DNA from: Spirometra erinaceieuropaei
Lineage: Eukaryota; Platyhelminthes; Cestoda; Diphyllobothriidea; Diphyllobothriidae
DNA: 64,000 bases
NCBI GenBank assembly: GCA_902702965.1
Contig: CACRXP010000001.1
Location: 3,144,159-3,208,158, forward strand
Direction of reading: 5' to 3'
The notes beneath the pieces were generated by a model that searched no databases, was not told where the DNA came from, and saw only the letters and a program-made list of their open reading frames with translations. Made by a program: the position numbers and the translations under genes. Position 1 is the stretch's first letter. Each line of letters begins with the position of its first letter. Shown one piece after another: positions 1-13,519 of this stretch.

Positions 1-3000
1 ATGTTATATGTATACAAGATGAAGATCCCGAAACAGATAGGGGAGGCTGGGATGGCCATTTCTGAATCGTCAGCTACATTCGGCAGATGGTACTCACCAA
101 TCGTGTTACGAGGACTACGCGTCTCGTTATGCTTTGAGTATGAGTGGCTGACTAGGTCCAAAAAGCCAGAAATGACCACTGCAGTTTCCCATATCTTCGT
201 TAGTAATCTCCTTATTATCTTCCCCTAGCTAGCCTTTACCAACCCCAGGTTCCTAGGCACCAAGGAATCGAACACACGTTTTTTTCTATTCTTAAGCGTT
301 AGTAAGTCCAGTCTTATATTTTCGGAAACTAGTAGAGTCAAGATTTTTAGTCAAGTGCCCGGAGTATGGCTTTTTTATTGTCATCCCCAAAATGTCAATT
401 AACGTTTGAGTCAAAGACCATCAACGTTTGCGAAATAATCGCGTATACCCATTCTGCAATCAGGTACTACTACAAGAAGAATCATTTTTATATGACAAAC
501 GTTTTATCAAACCCAATATTAGTACTAGACTAAAGTCACGACTCGTGTTTTGCCGATGTTTTACTACTTCATGATGCAACGCCGATGTGTTTGGCGCCTC
601 CATACGGCCTCTTGCGTTCTTTGTGTTGGTCCCTGGTACATAAACACCAGTTAAATACTAAGCTAATGATTTCAGATATTACTAAAGGCGAGCCTTGAAT
701 GATCCTCAAAAATCGTTGACTAGATGCCTCACCTCAAGTTCCGGTCTTCGAAATTTACAAAATTATTAGCTTGATATTTGTCTGGAAACCAGCAGAAGGA
801 AGGCTGTAAATTTGTCATGGCGCATAACCCCTCGGAGCCGCCCCGTGAAATAGCAAAAAATCGACAAAACACATATCTGGAGTTTTAGCCGGTACCTACG
901 CCAAAATTATGGTAACGATATTTGTCATACGTGTCATGTATTTCGCATGCTATATATTGGCATATTTTAATTTATACTAAATGCGCGTTAACCGATCGGG
1001 TGACGGGCATGTTCCTCCCGTTGTGCCTTAGGGTATGCGTTAAGCCGCGAGACACAGTGGGAATACAAGCGCATTTGCTAAATACTGCAGAGAACTATTG
1101 TAGGGTTAATCGCCTGAACAATAACCGGGAATTCACAAACCAGAAAACTTTTTTTTATCGGACGTGAATATGTAGCTGACCCTGTGCGTGCGCTAGGCTC
1201 TCTGCCCACTGATTATTCCAGCTACTTATGTGAGCGCTGCGACTTACTCGACATTTGTTTTCTCCTGATTTTCAAGGCGAGCTCACCTTGTAAACTTCTC
1301 TACTCGCATCGCGATGCACATCCGTTATTAGCAGTAGAGTGAGTTAAGTTTGGATTACAGCGGAAGCTCGATGTGGTCCGCAATCAGTAAAAATAACAAA
1401 TTCGTCGAAAGGCAAAAGAGTTAAAATGACCTGCTTGAAGGTTTCACTCGACACAAGCTGGGTGAACCATGGCTTGACTTCTCCCCTTAACGAGCGTTGT
1501 CCGCCTGTATAGGTTAGTAATTTTTCTATTCTCTTTCATTAGAACGTTGTATTTCAGGTTAACTTTGGTTTTAAGCTTAAAAGTGGCAGTTTTGGAACCG
1601 AAGTAACAAAAAAAAGAAAAACACTATCCTACTTTTTTCCAATAAAACACGTTATTTGAATTTAAACTTCTACAACTGAACTGTACTATTGACCAAGTGT
1701 GATAGATGTTTTCCTTTATTACTCATCGTCTTTTTTTATTACAAGGTGACGAGGAGAAGAAACACAATTTAACACATTTGACCAAAAGTTAAATTATACG
1801 CAGTATTTAGGTTGTGTACGAGGCATAAACAGCGACCGGACGCATGTGCGTTCATAAAAGGTTGAATCGTAGTTTTGGTAAATGTCCACTTCTCAGTTTG
1901 TCTAATGAAGCATCTCGCTGACACCCGGGGATGAAGTCGGCTGCGTTGCCTTTAAACTATTCCACTAGCATTTCTCGACCAGCATCATCCCACGGGATTA
2001 ATAAAAGCCCCTCACCCATTGGCTGGACAGTACGACTTTTCAAAGTAATGCGGAATTTTCGTTCAACCGCCGGACAGTACCTGAGGTCAACAGGCCTACA
2101 AGAAGTCCCTGGTCAACTAAATTTTAAATGTAGACTGCGGGGCCTTTTCACATCTGCAGCATAGCTTCAGCCTACGTGGTGCCACTGCGCTTTAATCGAA
2201 CTACTCCTTCTGAAAACCTTTGATTTTCATCCCAAAAATTTGCCTGGAAATCAAGAATGTTTTATCTTGGCATGGCTGCTTTGCCAGAGGAAATGGTGAT
2301 ATTTCGTTTTAAAATTCTTTACCTTCTCCCGTAAAGTGTAATATTCAGGAAACACATATTTCGTAAATGGGGAATTATTTCTGCGCTCTAAGCTCCCAGG
2401 TTTCACGGTAAGTACGCTGTTTAGGGCAGAATGGATAAAAAGCAGGGTAGACTGATTCAATCTTGATACTTGTAATTAACCTAATTGTGTACGCAAGAAC
2501 TGGATAAAGGTGACACTGACAAATCCTCCAAAACATACTACTCATACAACGAGATTTCGTCTGACTGAAACTTTACGGAGATTGTAGTCTTCTGTGCTTA
2601 GAAATCCTTATCGGTTAAAGCAAACTTTTAGGATTCTAGGATACAGGAGGTAGAGCCTCCTGACAAAGGACCACATCAAAAAAGATTGAAATACCGGAAT
2701 ACAATAGATCCAGTCAGCCACCAAATGTTTGCTGACAGTAAACGGATTGATGACCAAAGATGCTTGCGAGTTGTCCGAGTTCAGTTTGGCGTCCAGGTCA
2801 TTAGTTACTGCTTTTGGAAATCATATCAACTCCGCGAATTCCATGAGTGTAATTACGGTCAGACATCCAGAACGTTTGTTCCACAATTCCATCAGGAATC
2901 CTTAGACGAACGTGGAATGAATTTGCCGTAGCATGACATGTCAAGATGGCTGAAGATGTGACACAGTAGGAAGAGGGACTACTTGTAGTTGCCTCATGCG

Positions 3001-6000
3001 GCAGTAGGAGGTGGCGAAAAACGTTGCAGTAACTTTAAACCGCTGCCGATGATGGGATATACTGAAACGGATTTTTTATAAGCATAATATGAAACATGGA
3101 CAGCTTATTGCATACTCCATCTTTTCTTCCCTGCAACTAATCGTCGAGGGTATCCGGCCAGTAAAGGTACTTATTTATATGACCATTTAAGTGTACATAG
3201 TCCAAAGTCCGTCGCATTCAAAATCGTTACTGACGTACTAAGTCAAACTTACACTTTCTCACTTAAGGGCATCTATCAATAGTCAGAGCAAGTTTACCAA
3301 GTGCATTCAGTGCATACCCAGCTGTACACGTGAAGGAAATGGAAAACCGTATATCATGTAATAATTAATCCTTATAACAATCCAAATGACATACTATGGC
3401 AAAATAAGGCTAATGTAAAGATTTTCAGCAGTGAATGAGACTTATTGAACATTTATTCGTGTGATAAGCTGAATCAATTGAGCTAGTCGATAATCGGAAA
3501 TTCTGACGATAAGTTCACTCTAATATTCATCAATCTTTCACCTACACACACACCCCATTTTCGACCTTAATGGCTGATTTAGCAAGGCCTGGGGAAGCTT
3601 TCCCTCAGTGATATAGCTTAAAAGACGGAAAAAGTACAGCACTGTCGAAAATATGTTACATTATCTGATCTGAGGTCTAAATAATTAACAAGCCCACTTT
3701 ATTAAACGGTACTTTATCGTTATGCATGCCTTATAGGCCCTCAATCAATGGTAGGCCCCAATGATTCCTTTGAACGAAAATACTCGTGTAAATGCAAATG
3801 CAGCTTGCTGATGGTTAGAGAAGGTCTCCATCACCTGCATCGTTCTGCGGCGACGTACACGAGTAGCACCACAATAAATCCCAGCCCACTTCACGCCTCA
3901 TCCGCGTAAATATTCCTCCCTCCCCACGAGATGTGATATGAAGTTGGCTTTGCTGTAGCGGATAGGCAAATCCAAGAAACCCTGCACCTGATTCTTAGTT
4001 GAAGATAGGCCATGGAGAATTTTGGCGACGTTGATGTTTAGAGCACCGCTGTCTGCCGATAAGATCAGCAGAGAAAAGTGCACTTAAGTGTCGCCTGCTT
4101 CAACTGCCTCTGGACTCTTCCCATGCTTTCCCCTTCGTCTGCTCCTCCTCACACGCCTAATCCAACTTTGCCAACTCTCCCACGCCAATTTTTGCCCCTT
4201 TAGTTCAGATGACCGGTTTGAGGAAAGGTCTGGTTCAGGCAAAACATTGATGCTCACTACTCAAGAACGATGTTTTAATTCCTTGCCGGGGGAAAGTGTT
4301 TCTCTTTTATCAGCAGGCTCACTCTTACGCCTTTGGACGCCTATAAGCACCGAGTAATCGTGCGATTTAAAGGTTTTATTATTTAGTCAAGTGTGCTGCA
4401 TAAAGCTCTCGACTGACGAGTAGGTGTCATCTGTTTGAATAGCGTTCCCGATCTGCCACTGTCTAAGGATTTATGTATAAGCGTGCTTTTAGAGGCGTAC
4501 TGAAATGAAAGGCTTTTTAAGAGGGGATAGTGAGATAAGTTAAGACCAGAATCTGTTGCTGTCGGTATGACTCTTTATTAAGACTTCAGCGTTGTCAATT
4601 ACGACTTTGGTTAACTAAACATTATTTGGCACAAAACGCATACGCATAGCAGTAGCAGGTCATGGGTGGCCACCCTGTGGGGTCTTGAAGGGCTGATAAT
4701 TTCACTGACAATTTACAGTTTATAAAACCTGTAATCCTTGGTCGGAGGGTGAGAATGAACTGTTTACCATACTACTTAATATATGAAGAAGGTGATTTAA
4801 AACCAAAAGTTTAGAATAATCTGTGTTTTCGAAGTTCCTAGAGAAAAGGAGCGCTTAGTGCACGCGGATAGTGCAACGCATAGTACGTTATGTGTGCTTG
4901 ACAATTTAACTAAACCATAGTATACGCTATATATAATGGAATATGATTAGTTAGTAAAATCAGAGGCTCTCATAGCAGATGTGTTAATATCCTTATTTTT
5001 GTGGATGATCTAATAACCTTTACCATCCGGGCATATTGTCCATTCATATGAATGATAGACGTTTAAATATGGATGGTTCCCCAAACTGATTGGCATTGAA
5101 ATTTGCAAAAGCAAGGCAGGTTACATGAACTGCCTTAAGCTCTCCGTTTGGCCGAAAGCTGGATTTTGTTCAAGCTCTCTTTCTTTAGAATCACCTGAGA
5201 ATGACATCGGCAAATACTTTCGCAACAGCATTGATGAGACCTATGTTGCGGCATTTCTATCGCTATGTCTCATCTCCCTTTCTATTTGGGATGCCGAAGA
5301 TCCGAGACGGGTCTACCAAACTTCAGCGGAGACGCCGTCATTTCGACCAAGCTGCATAACACATAAATGATATATTATCAGAAATCAGGGCAACAATGCA
5401 TTGGCTTAAGAAAGACAAAAATCCGCACAATCGGGAAGGAAGGTGGTGAGGCGTTGTCCGTCGTATTCGAAAAACTTTCAAAATCTTACGCCAGTGTTCG
5501 AACGTGACCTTTGCAACCTACATCTCCGTTATTCACATTGTGACCGGAGCCGATCAGGGCGGGCGACCTATCACTAAATTAGGGAATATGCTGGTATGGC
5601 TTTCGAGTGTCGCCAACATCTGGGGCTAATTTCTGGTACACCACCGTTTCTGCCGAACGATTACCGCGGCCATCTTGAGTCAACTTTGCCGTCAATCGTC
5701 CCAATTGATCGTAAAAATAATTAACGTTGGGGGTTTGGGTAAAGTTGTCCAAACAGATAAATTTAGGCTTATCGCGTCAAGCCAGTCGCTGCGGCACTAC
5801 TGAATGGGTCTAGGAACTAGATCAGTCAACTCTCTGGCTGATGATATTTTGATTACAATTCGCTAATATCTTCTAAGGCCGGGATTATAAGTTGCATTTT
5901 TGTGTTCAGAAGCCCGGTTTTGTTAGATTATCGCAATTATGTTGTGGCAAGGTGTCTTGAGCGAGGCATTTTCAACGAGAACCAAAGGCCAACCCTCAAA

Positions 6001-7611
6001 GGTATGTAAACGAGAACCGGGTTTAGCGAGACTAATTAGGTCATTTCTATAAAGTATCGTGAAGGAAAGTCCAGTCGTTTCGATCACCCGTGCAATAAGC
6101 TGAGCAAATAATACGTGAGGTTATTTTAATTGAACAGCCAATGTGCCAGGAGCTGCTCGTCATTAAACGGCTTCATGTTTTGAAGGCTGGATACATTTTA
6201 TCCGAAAATGGTCCCTTCCGAATATTGACCCCTTCCTACGATAGGCATATAAAATTTAACTAATGCTTGCGCCTTCTGTAAAATAAGAGCCTCATAATAT
6301 ATGCCTGCAAAGGTGCCGTAATGCTGTTAATTTTTGGTTTTAAGTTTTCCATCCTAGTCGAAACTCATCTATTTGTAATCTGTTTCCAACTTCCAAACAA
6401 GTGTAAAGAATAGACGACTTTATGGTATATTCACGAAATAAACACTAAGAGGTTAACGAATACACTGACAAGTTTTGAAATTTTGTTGTTGTTTTGGTTT
6501 CGAGACCGGACTAAATTAGTTCTCCGAGTTTGCATCAAACGATCAGTAGGACCAGCGTCCCCTTGAAGTTATTTTAACAAAGGGTCTGTTAACTAATAGC
6601 ATTTACAAAAAAACCATCCTGTGATGGACGTTTGTCTTGATTCTAATGTACTAACTGTCCCCGGTCTGTCATACCGTGGGGCATTTTCGCCTGACTCGAG
6701 TGTGGGCGGCATTTACAGACCCGCCAGTTAGGCGTGTTTTTAACTGCTTTCAACCATAGAGGACAATAACAACTGCGTAGTTATTAGTCTAGACGCCACA
6801 TTTGCTAATAACTTTGTACAAAGTACCGCTAGTCATGCAGTTAACTCTGTTTCCCTTGCCTTTGACGCTAAATAGCTCTCTCTCGACCACTGCAGCATAA
6901 ATGGGACAGTTTTTCAATTCCGAATACCATAAGACCGTTTGAAGTTATGCGGGTCATCGAATGAGAAAGGAAGCCTATTTTGCGTGACTCAATGAATGCT
7001 GTTGTCATGTCTCTACTTTTTCATGGCCTACATTAGCATCCATGGGGGACTAAGTTGATGCTCGAGTGACGGAGTTGTTGTGGAAGATAACAATCCTACT
7101 AATGGTTGCCTATTTGTAAATAATTAAAATGGGCTGACCACGACCGATTTCAGCCGTGTAGGTTGTTCATTCAAAGTCCGCTACAGACTAAGACGTAAGG
7201 AAAGTAATTAACTCTTCAGTTGGAAATTTACGCTTGCTGTCTCCCACCTTGTGTCTTTTCACAGTTTTCCATTAAACAGCGTTTTCAAAAGTGTAGTTAC
7301 CCTTATATTACTACTAATGGAGAGTGACATTGAACGGTTTGATATGAATACGTCTTGTTCCCTCTGTGACCCGCTGTACAAAGCCTATAACTGAACCCCC
7401 AAAAACCAGCATATCACACTTATACCTTTTGCTTTGCAATTTTTGCTTCAGTATTTTTATTTGCCTTTTCTAAAAATGCACATGTTTAGTAAAACCATTG
7501 AAAGTAATTTATGCATACACCAATTAGTCATAAAACATTTCCGATAGCGACAATAAACTAGCAACATTTTGAGGCAAATGTTCACATTACAGGTGTTCAC
7601 ATTAGTAGGGA

Positions 7612-7632
7612 AGAAGAAGAAGAAGAAGAAGC
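7612..7632. repeat. Short (GAA)n microsatellite
   Basis: A run of about seven GAA units in intronic sequence, just upstream of the Penelope-like fragment. Confidence 0.85.
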
Positions 7633-7750
7633 AAGTTGTTCAATTGCCGTAACCATTTTTTTGTTAATCACAGCCACCCAACTCGTACCGGAGTCCTTTG
7701 GCAGGGAAGTAACAGCAGAACGAGCGACAGCTATAGGGGGTGTGAGCCAA

Positions 7751-8242
7751 TCAAACCTCAGAGACCGCAGGCTGGAGGCGACGGTACAGAGCTCTGTATG
7801 CTGACGCCAAGTTAAAATATCGATCGATTAACTTCTCATCCGAGGTCCAAGTTTCAGTCAATTCGTGACATGTGTCGCTTACGACGCGGCCGATTATCAT
7901 CGTGACTACGAAGTTGAACCCGTGATCCGCTGCGTGGGCGTGGACAACCGCCTGTGATAATCCATCATCCCGTCGCGCAGTCAGCATATGTGCGTTTATG
8001 CGCGCTCCGAGCATGCGTTCAGTCTGACTTGTGTAGTTGCAAGAGCAGTTTGAGCACGAGATGCGATTAACCACACTCGACCGCACACTGGGTTCTCGAC
8101 GTTCGTGACCCTGCTGCACATGGTAACTTTGGATCAATGCACTATTCCAACAACTTTTCCCGCTGCAATGCGCCCGGTCACCTCTGACGCGTCCATAGGT
8201 GCTGTTTTTAGATGGGTTTCTCGGGGGCAAGCGCGTGGGCAT
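7751..8242 (-). mobile_element. Penelope-like element, 3' GIY-YIG endonuclease tail (relic)
   Basis: Read on the minus strand, this 163-codon frame carries a 'VVNRISCSNC' segment followed by 'NYTSQTERML', then a run of basic residues, a His-rich 'AVVHAHAADHGFNF' stretch and a final 'AYRALYRR'. This order is typical of the GIY-YIG-like nuclease domain at the C terminus of Penelope-like retroelements and some related flatworm elements. That domain nicks target DNA during insertion. The usual Gly-Gln-Thr-Gly is here Ser-Gln-Thr-Glu, so the copy is probably inactive. No reverse transcriptase domain was recognised on the 5' side (higher coordinates), so this is a 5'-truncated piece. A related copy lies at 33053-33345 in the same orientation. 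The element family is inferred from motif order, not a search. Confidence 0.7.
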
Positions 8243-10361
8243 CTGCTTATGAACACCTTTGAATAACTGTTCCGCATAAGTTGATTGCGAAGATATCAGA
8301 CCTCAGGTACCTTTTCTTACGGGTTGTCGCACTGCATCTGAGGAGTGTATTCTCACAGCTTCTTTTGTGAGCCACCGAATGATTACTGTGAAGCCTGGGA
8401 TGCTACGTGGTATTCGTTGTCTTCCTATAAGATGTTACCATTTTGCCACTGGGGCTTCGCTTCACGAGTACACCAAGGAAGGACATTTGCTGCTTTTCCC
8501 CTTCTTCCCTCGTGAATTATATATTTAGGAATATAACATTTGACTGAGTAGGGATATTCTGCAGCGTGTTCTTCCTGACGATCACAAACGTGTCATCCAC
8601 TTGACAACGTCAAATGATTAGCGCCTGCTGGGTGAAGGCAATACTTTCCGACCGTAACAGGACTAGTCTTGCAATAAGCCGGAAATCGGGTGGCCTTGGA
8701 TAAACTTAAGTTTTATGAGCATTCATTTTGTTAAATTATAGGTGAGCTGCTCTTTAGGACAACAGTTGGCCGCAGGGGAACATTTGGCTCAATGGGGTCT
8801 TTGACAGACCATATAACTGAGCCAGATCTGTGTCTGCTGGTTTAATTTAGGCGTTTGAATTCGCTAAATAGTTTATTCATCGGACCTGTTGCTGCTTTTG
8901 CTTGTCAAACCTATGCTAGTTTGTAAAATTTCCTGCCATCAAGTAGATCCCTGGCTTTCTCATTTTAGTCTTCTCGATTCATTACGACAGTTGATCGTCA
9001 CTTAACAGCGGACGAAGTGACAATTTATTCGTCCCTCAGAAGTCTCGTCATAGCTCTTGCTTTACTCGCCGAATTACATTAGGTTGCTTTGCAGAGAGAT
9101 GACGTTTGTCGGACGGAGTGTTTCGTGCCATCGGTTGTTTCAGTTCTCATAAGCATAGTTTCGAGATCTGACGTGAAGTCGACAGGATCATCCTCGCTGA
9201 TGTTAATAAAAAGGACTTCAAACCGTGACATCCGCAGCTGATGCTCCATTAGATGCTTAGATGGGAGATTTTTAATCAATTTCGAACTTGTCGTATCGAA
9301 TGATTGCAACTTGGTCTGAGAATGCGGACACACCCCTTCTTTCCTGTTTGATTAAAGCCTTGTATTTCTCCAGTAGCCGCTGGCCGTTGTTGATAAGAAC
9401 TCTCGTCATCGGCTTGATAAATCGTTTCACAACTTTTCTGCCCGTGGTCGTGTTAACGCGTGTCTTATATTTTAGTCACGTAAGCTGAAAATGTATGCGA
9501 CATGTACGATATAAAGTTACGTTAGTTTGGTTTTCTTAGCTTAAATTTCCAATCCTTATCAACACGGTGGATTAATATTTGCTCACAAGTATAAACCTAG
9601 TGGGTACAAAAACGATGGTTACGTTTTGCAGCAATCAACTAACCTCCCTTTTACGGAGAATCTATTACGCACAATAAAGGCATTTATATCAGCTTCTGTA
9701 GTCATAAAAGTATAACATTCCTGGTGGCTGTCAACGGATTAGGGAAGAGCGTAGTTGTTTTGGTACTATCCGAGGGCTTTCTATGCAACCAGTCTTTAAT
9801 TTATTGTAGACACTGCAATACCTGGACAGGCTTTATCAAACGGTTTATCAACACAAAAGTAGACCATTTTGTTTTGGAATATTTTTCAGACCAGACCTCT
9901 GAATTTTTAAATATTAAAAGTCCGTCTTAACTTTTGTCTGCTACACATGCATTTTAACTATCAGCAGAATACTATTACTTTTTAGGGTAAATGGATACTG
10001 ATTTTTTCCAGTGTGGACTTAGCTACGCCATAAATGAACTTTCAGACCGATGCGCGTACGTAAAAAGCAGTTCCGCGCGAAGTGTGGGATCTACCTCTGC
10101 CTATGTCTCGTTAGATTTTGAATAACAGCAGTTATGAGGGCTCTATTAAATTGGGACAGACTTAAAAACCGCATATAATATTTTTATTACATTCCACAAT
10201 TTTTCTTGCACTTTTGGAATAAATAATCAGCGATTTCTAACAAGAAATATCTCGTCAGAAAACTAGCAATATGTCTACATTTTCAACAACCGCAAAACAT
10301 TCAAGCTCCACGAGGACCAGTGTATACCATTCAGGCTTATAGATATTCCCTTCATCCCTAG

Positions 10362-10541
10362 GCTATGATCGGAGTTTGCGGGACTGGCCACGGTACTCAA
10401 TGCAAGGTGACCCAGACAGCGGGGAGCATGACCTTGTCATCACTGGCGTCACGCGCGAAGATACTGGCAGCTTCGAGTGTCAGGTCTCCCCCACTGCCGA
10501 CCAACCCCCTCTCCGACGATCAACAAATTTGTCCGTCCTCG
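10362..10541 (+). CDS. Nephrin-like gene, exon A (second half of Ig domain 1)
   Basis: This 180-nt exon is phase 1 at both ends. It has an acceptor AG at 10360-10361 and a strong GTAAGT donor at 10542. It encodes the second half of an Ig domain: 'YDRSLRDWPRYSMQGDPDSG', then an E strand (HDLVITGV), the F-strand pattern D-T-G-S-F-E-C-Q-V, and a G strand ending SVL. The pattern W-P-R-Y-x-x-x-G-D-P-x-x-G, followed by L-x-I and Y/F-E-C-Q-V, is characteristic of the first Ig domain of nephrin, Hibris and Sticks-and-stones. These are membrane adhesion receptors that act in cell-cell recognition, such as slit diaphragm and myoblast fusion. The open frame would continue past the donor only into intron. 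The partner exon, with the B-strand Cys and C-strand Trp, lies upstream and was not found. Kirre/Neph1 is a relative with a similar motif, but the many later Ig domains favour nephrin. Confidence 0.9.
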
Positions 10542-10875
10542 GTAAGTTCATGTATACTGCTCATCCGCGAAACTCCAACGTGCAATGTTTTAGTAGTAAA
10601 CGGCAAATGTAATTGGGGTTACCAGACAGGCCGCCAGAAATGACGACGTCCATTGCCGCTTCGCGATTTCGGCGTGGAACGTGAATTAATTTATTGTGGG
10701 GCAGACTTGTGCAGCACCTACCACACGCGCTCCTCCCAAACCCTCAGGTTCCGACGGCAAGATAATTTCAGGACTACCGGAGATTAGCACATTGGCTAGC
10801 TAGGCTAAACGATCCGCCTACACGTACCACACAAGATCTGGTGTTCGCTCCATGTCTGAGAGGGTACAACAAGGA

Positions 10876-11873
10876 TACAGTAGATGTGATAACTCTTGAA
10901 ATGTCAACCAAAATTTCGAAATGCGTTCTCGTTTCGAAAAGATAAATTAAGTAGTTGTGTAAAACTAATCAGGATGCAGCATAAATCTATGATGATCCAG
11001 TTACCTCAGAGTGTCGACTTTCGAAAGATCTTATTTTCGGCTGCATGCAAGATCGATACTCTGTAAAAAATGACTACTTAAGTAGCATGCAATTTTCTCA
11101 TTGATTTTCGATGCCCTTGAAAATTCAATTATTTTTCATGGAAACCATGCTTAAAAATATTCATTCTTTTACTAATTCGGTAGAAAATCACGTCTTCTTC
11201 CAATTTCATTCTCAAAAGAAGAGTATAATTCGGTTTTAAAAAACGTTTCTGATTACCGAATAATTTCGAACCCGACCTGCTTTTACACTTGCATTCAGGG
11301 TTTCAAAACTACAAGCTGTATATTTTCCGCGTACAGAAAACCATGCATTTCTCTACGGTATTAAGAGGAGACTATATGAGGTTCATAAAATGAAGCAGTG
11401 GATTTAAGCAATATTGTTAACTTTACAAGCCACATTCGTAAATGCAGATACATGACGTTTCATGAACGGTCATTTAACGGTATTAAAAAATCTCACAATT
11501 AGAAACTTTTTTAAAACCGAATTATACTCTTCTTTTGAGAATGAAATTGGAAGAAGACGTGATTTTCTACCGAATTAGTAAAAGAATGAATATTTTAAGC
11601 ATGTTTTCCATGTAATATAATTGAATTTTCAAGGGCATCGAAAATCAATGAGAAAAGGGCATGCTACTTAAGTAGTCATTTTTTGCAGAGTATAGATCTT
11701 GCATGCAGCCGAAAATAAGTTCGTTCGAAAGCCGACACCCCGAGGCAACTGGACCATTATAGATTTATGCTGCATCGTGATTAGTTTTACAAAACTACTT
11801 AATTTATCTTTTCGAAACGAGAACGCATTTCGAAATTTTGGTTGACATTTCATGAGTTAGCACATCTACTGTA
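10876..11873. mobile_element. Foldback/MITE-like element, copy 1 (TIR about 370 bp, TA flanks)
   Basis: The left end TACAGTAGATGTG (10876) is the exact reverse complement of the right end CACATCTACTGTA (to 11873). Base pairing continues inward for roughly 370 bp per arm with few mismatches; arms are about 10876-11255 and 11500-11873, leaving a loop of about 245 bp. Both arms include the 12-bp palindrome CTACTTAAGTAG. The ends read TA-CAGT...ACTG-TA, which fits a TA target-site duplication as made by Tc1/mariner-type transposases. There is no coding capacity, so it is a non-autonomous foldback element. This is the best-preserved of seven related copies in the window. Confidence 0.92.
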
Positions 11874-12460
11874 ACTCTGATCTAACATAATATATAATGC
11901 CGTATGGACCCCGTTTGACAGGAGTCATTGCGGTCTCACCCTCGGTCCTGCGAAGGGCGGAGTTGTTTCCTCCGTCGGCAGCCTTCCAAGCCACGACTAT
12001 TAGTACGTTGTGATATGTTTATGCGCGTCGGATTTACGTAGCGTGGAGTGCGCGGATTCGTCATGGGCACAACTCTCCACTGTTGACCTCCTTTTTTCTT
12101 CAATTCTTCCCGCACCAGTCGACTGTTCGAGCTGGCCAAACAACTGATAATGTGACTGGACGCAGCGTCTGACAAGTCTGAATAGCCCATCTACGTCTGA
12201 CACCCCCGTCTTGTGAACTAGTCCACACCAATCGGCATGTTTTCGTCGCATGTGAGGCGAGCATGTTTCTATATGCGATACTTCCCCGTTATTCCCGTCA
12301 GTATGTATGCTGCAGGAGTGGAGTGTGATGTGTTCTGGAGAGGTGTTCTATATGCGCATTATGTGCAGTAGGTTCGTGCGTAGCACGAGGTATGTACCCA
12401 GGTAGGGCAATGTGTTTGGATGTGGTTTAAACCATCCCGTTTTCCTTAAGAGTTTTTGAT

Positions 12461-12950
12461 CTACATTCGGCCGAATGCACTTATGCGATGACCGAACATC
12501 CTGGCGCAGTGTCGGTAGGTGAGGCTGGAGGGAAAAGTGTACATTGAGGCTCCTAGCACAAGTTCGCCGGTCGGAGGGCGATGAATCCACGAGTGGCCGA
12601 CCAGTCAAATTTGTGATATGAAGACTCAGTCGCATTTGATGCAGGCTGAAGCTGAGTTCGCATTGCTTTTAGTGGTCTTCGCGGCGTCGTTGGTGATGGC
12701 TGGGAGAGTAAGAGGCTCTGGGCGTTGGTTTACCTCTGTAACATAGCCGGTGTTGAAGAAGCTCTGTTTTCGGGATAATTAGTCGGCTTTGTTGTCGTGA
12801 TAGTGTAGACGAAGATTTCCAATGAGTCGATGCATGATCTTAATATCAACTGGCAAGGCGGGAATGTTGGTAGTTGTGTGAAGACTCTTGTAGATTGCGG
12901 CTCCAGTTCATACGACAGTTTGCCACGCTCGTCATCTCAAGGCTACTTCT
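12461..12950 (-). mobile_element. LINE 3' tail with degenerate zinc fingers (relic)
   Basis: On the minus strand, the stretch from about 12610 down to 12461 translates, with frame slips, into LVGHSWIHRPPTGE followed by a YTFPSS... segment and RMFGHRISAFGRM. This matches the zinc-finger tail seen better preserved at 33515-34063, where the pattern is GLVGHLRTHRRETGEPLPGA. Further 5' (to about 12950, perhaps 13130) lies a piece with AAIYKS and a second degenerate finger-like stretch. Such C2H2 tails follow the reverse transcriptase in a LINE common in tapeworm genomes (recollection, not searched). The copy is broken by stops and frameshifts and lacks a recognisable reverse transcriptase. Its 5' boundary is uncertain. 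Confidence 0.5.
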
Positions 12951-13164
12951 TCGTAGTTGTTATGTTTGATTAGCAGGTATATGACGGAGGTGTTCAGGCT
13001 TTCATATAATGACTCCTTCGTCGCCTTACCTTCAAGCACCTGTAGCGACGTCATTGTAATCGGTTGTGCTGGCATTGGCCAGCCATCCTCACGACGTTGT
13101 CGCCCTTAAGTAGCATGACAGGAGTACTGGACATGTCTTTTCTTTCCACGACTTATACATCGCG

Positions 13165-13519
13165 CAATAATACTCCTCCTTCGAGTATGAAAGTGAAAGA
13201 CGAAGTAGTTTTCTACCGAATGAGCAGAAGAGTGAATATTTTTATTTATGTTTTCTGTGAAACATAATGGAATTTTTAGGGGCACCGAAAATTAATGAGA
13301 AAAATTCAGCTATTTAAGTAGTCATTTTTTGCAAATTCTGGTTGTTGCATGCAGCCGGAAAGAAGTTAGTTCGATAGCCGGTATCCTGAGGTAACCGAAT
13401 TACTATAGAATTACGCTGCAAGGTGATCCGTTTTATAACCCTAATTAATAAATCTTTTCAAAACCAAAACGCATTTCGGAATTTCGGTTAAAATTTCATG
13501 AGTTAGCCTACCTACTGCA
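13165..13519. mobile_element. Foldback/MITE-like element, copy 2 (right half only)
   Basis: This stretch matches the right arm of copy 1 throughout. It opens with 'AATACTCCTCCTTCGAGTAT', then the segment before the loop boundary, TTTAAGTAGTCATTTTTTGC, TGCATGCAGCC, and an end GAGTTAGCCTACCTACTG. The left arm and loop are absent, so it is a truncated copy. The terminal dinucleotide after CTACTG is CA rather than TA, a one-base change from the expected flank. Confidence 0.8.

Larger units (their letters stand above)
1..10361 (+). other. Upstream intron or 5' flank of the nephrin-like gene
   Basis: Because the first recognised exon (10362) starts in phase 1, at least one coding exon must lie upstream, here or beyond the window. 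No exon encoding a signal peptide or the first half of an Ig domain could be identified. The sequence is mildly AT-rich, with only short chance ORFs (none above about 90 codons apart from the Penelope tail at 7751-8242). A pyrimidine-rich stretch around 4088-4220 encodes a Leu-rich segment in one frame but has no other support. Apart from the Penelope fragment and a short GAA tract, I see nothing recognisable. Confidence 0.5.

Noticed and set aside
4088..4220. Signal-peptide-like Leu-rich segment as the first exon of the gene
   Set aside because: The stretch is simply pyrimidine-rich; no donor in a fitting phase and no Ig start follow.
5914..6000. Possible upstream exon with good acceptor and GTATGT donor that would join exon A
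   Set aside because: Phase fits at its 3' end, but the frame lacks the Trp and linker expected for the first half of Ig1.
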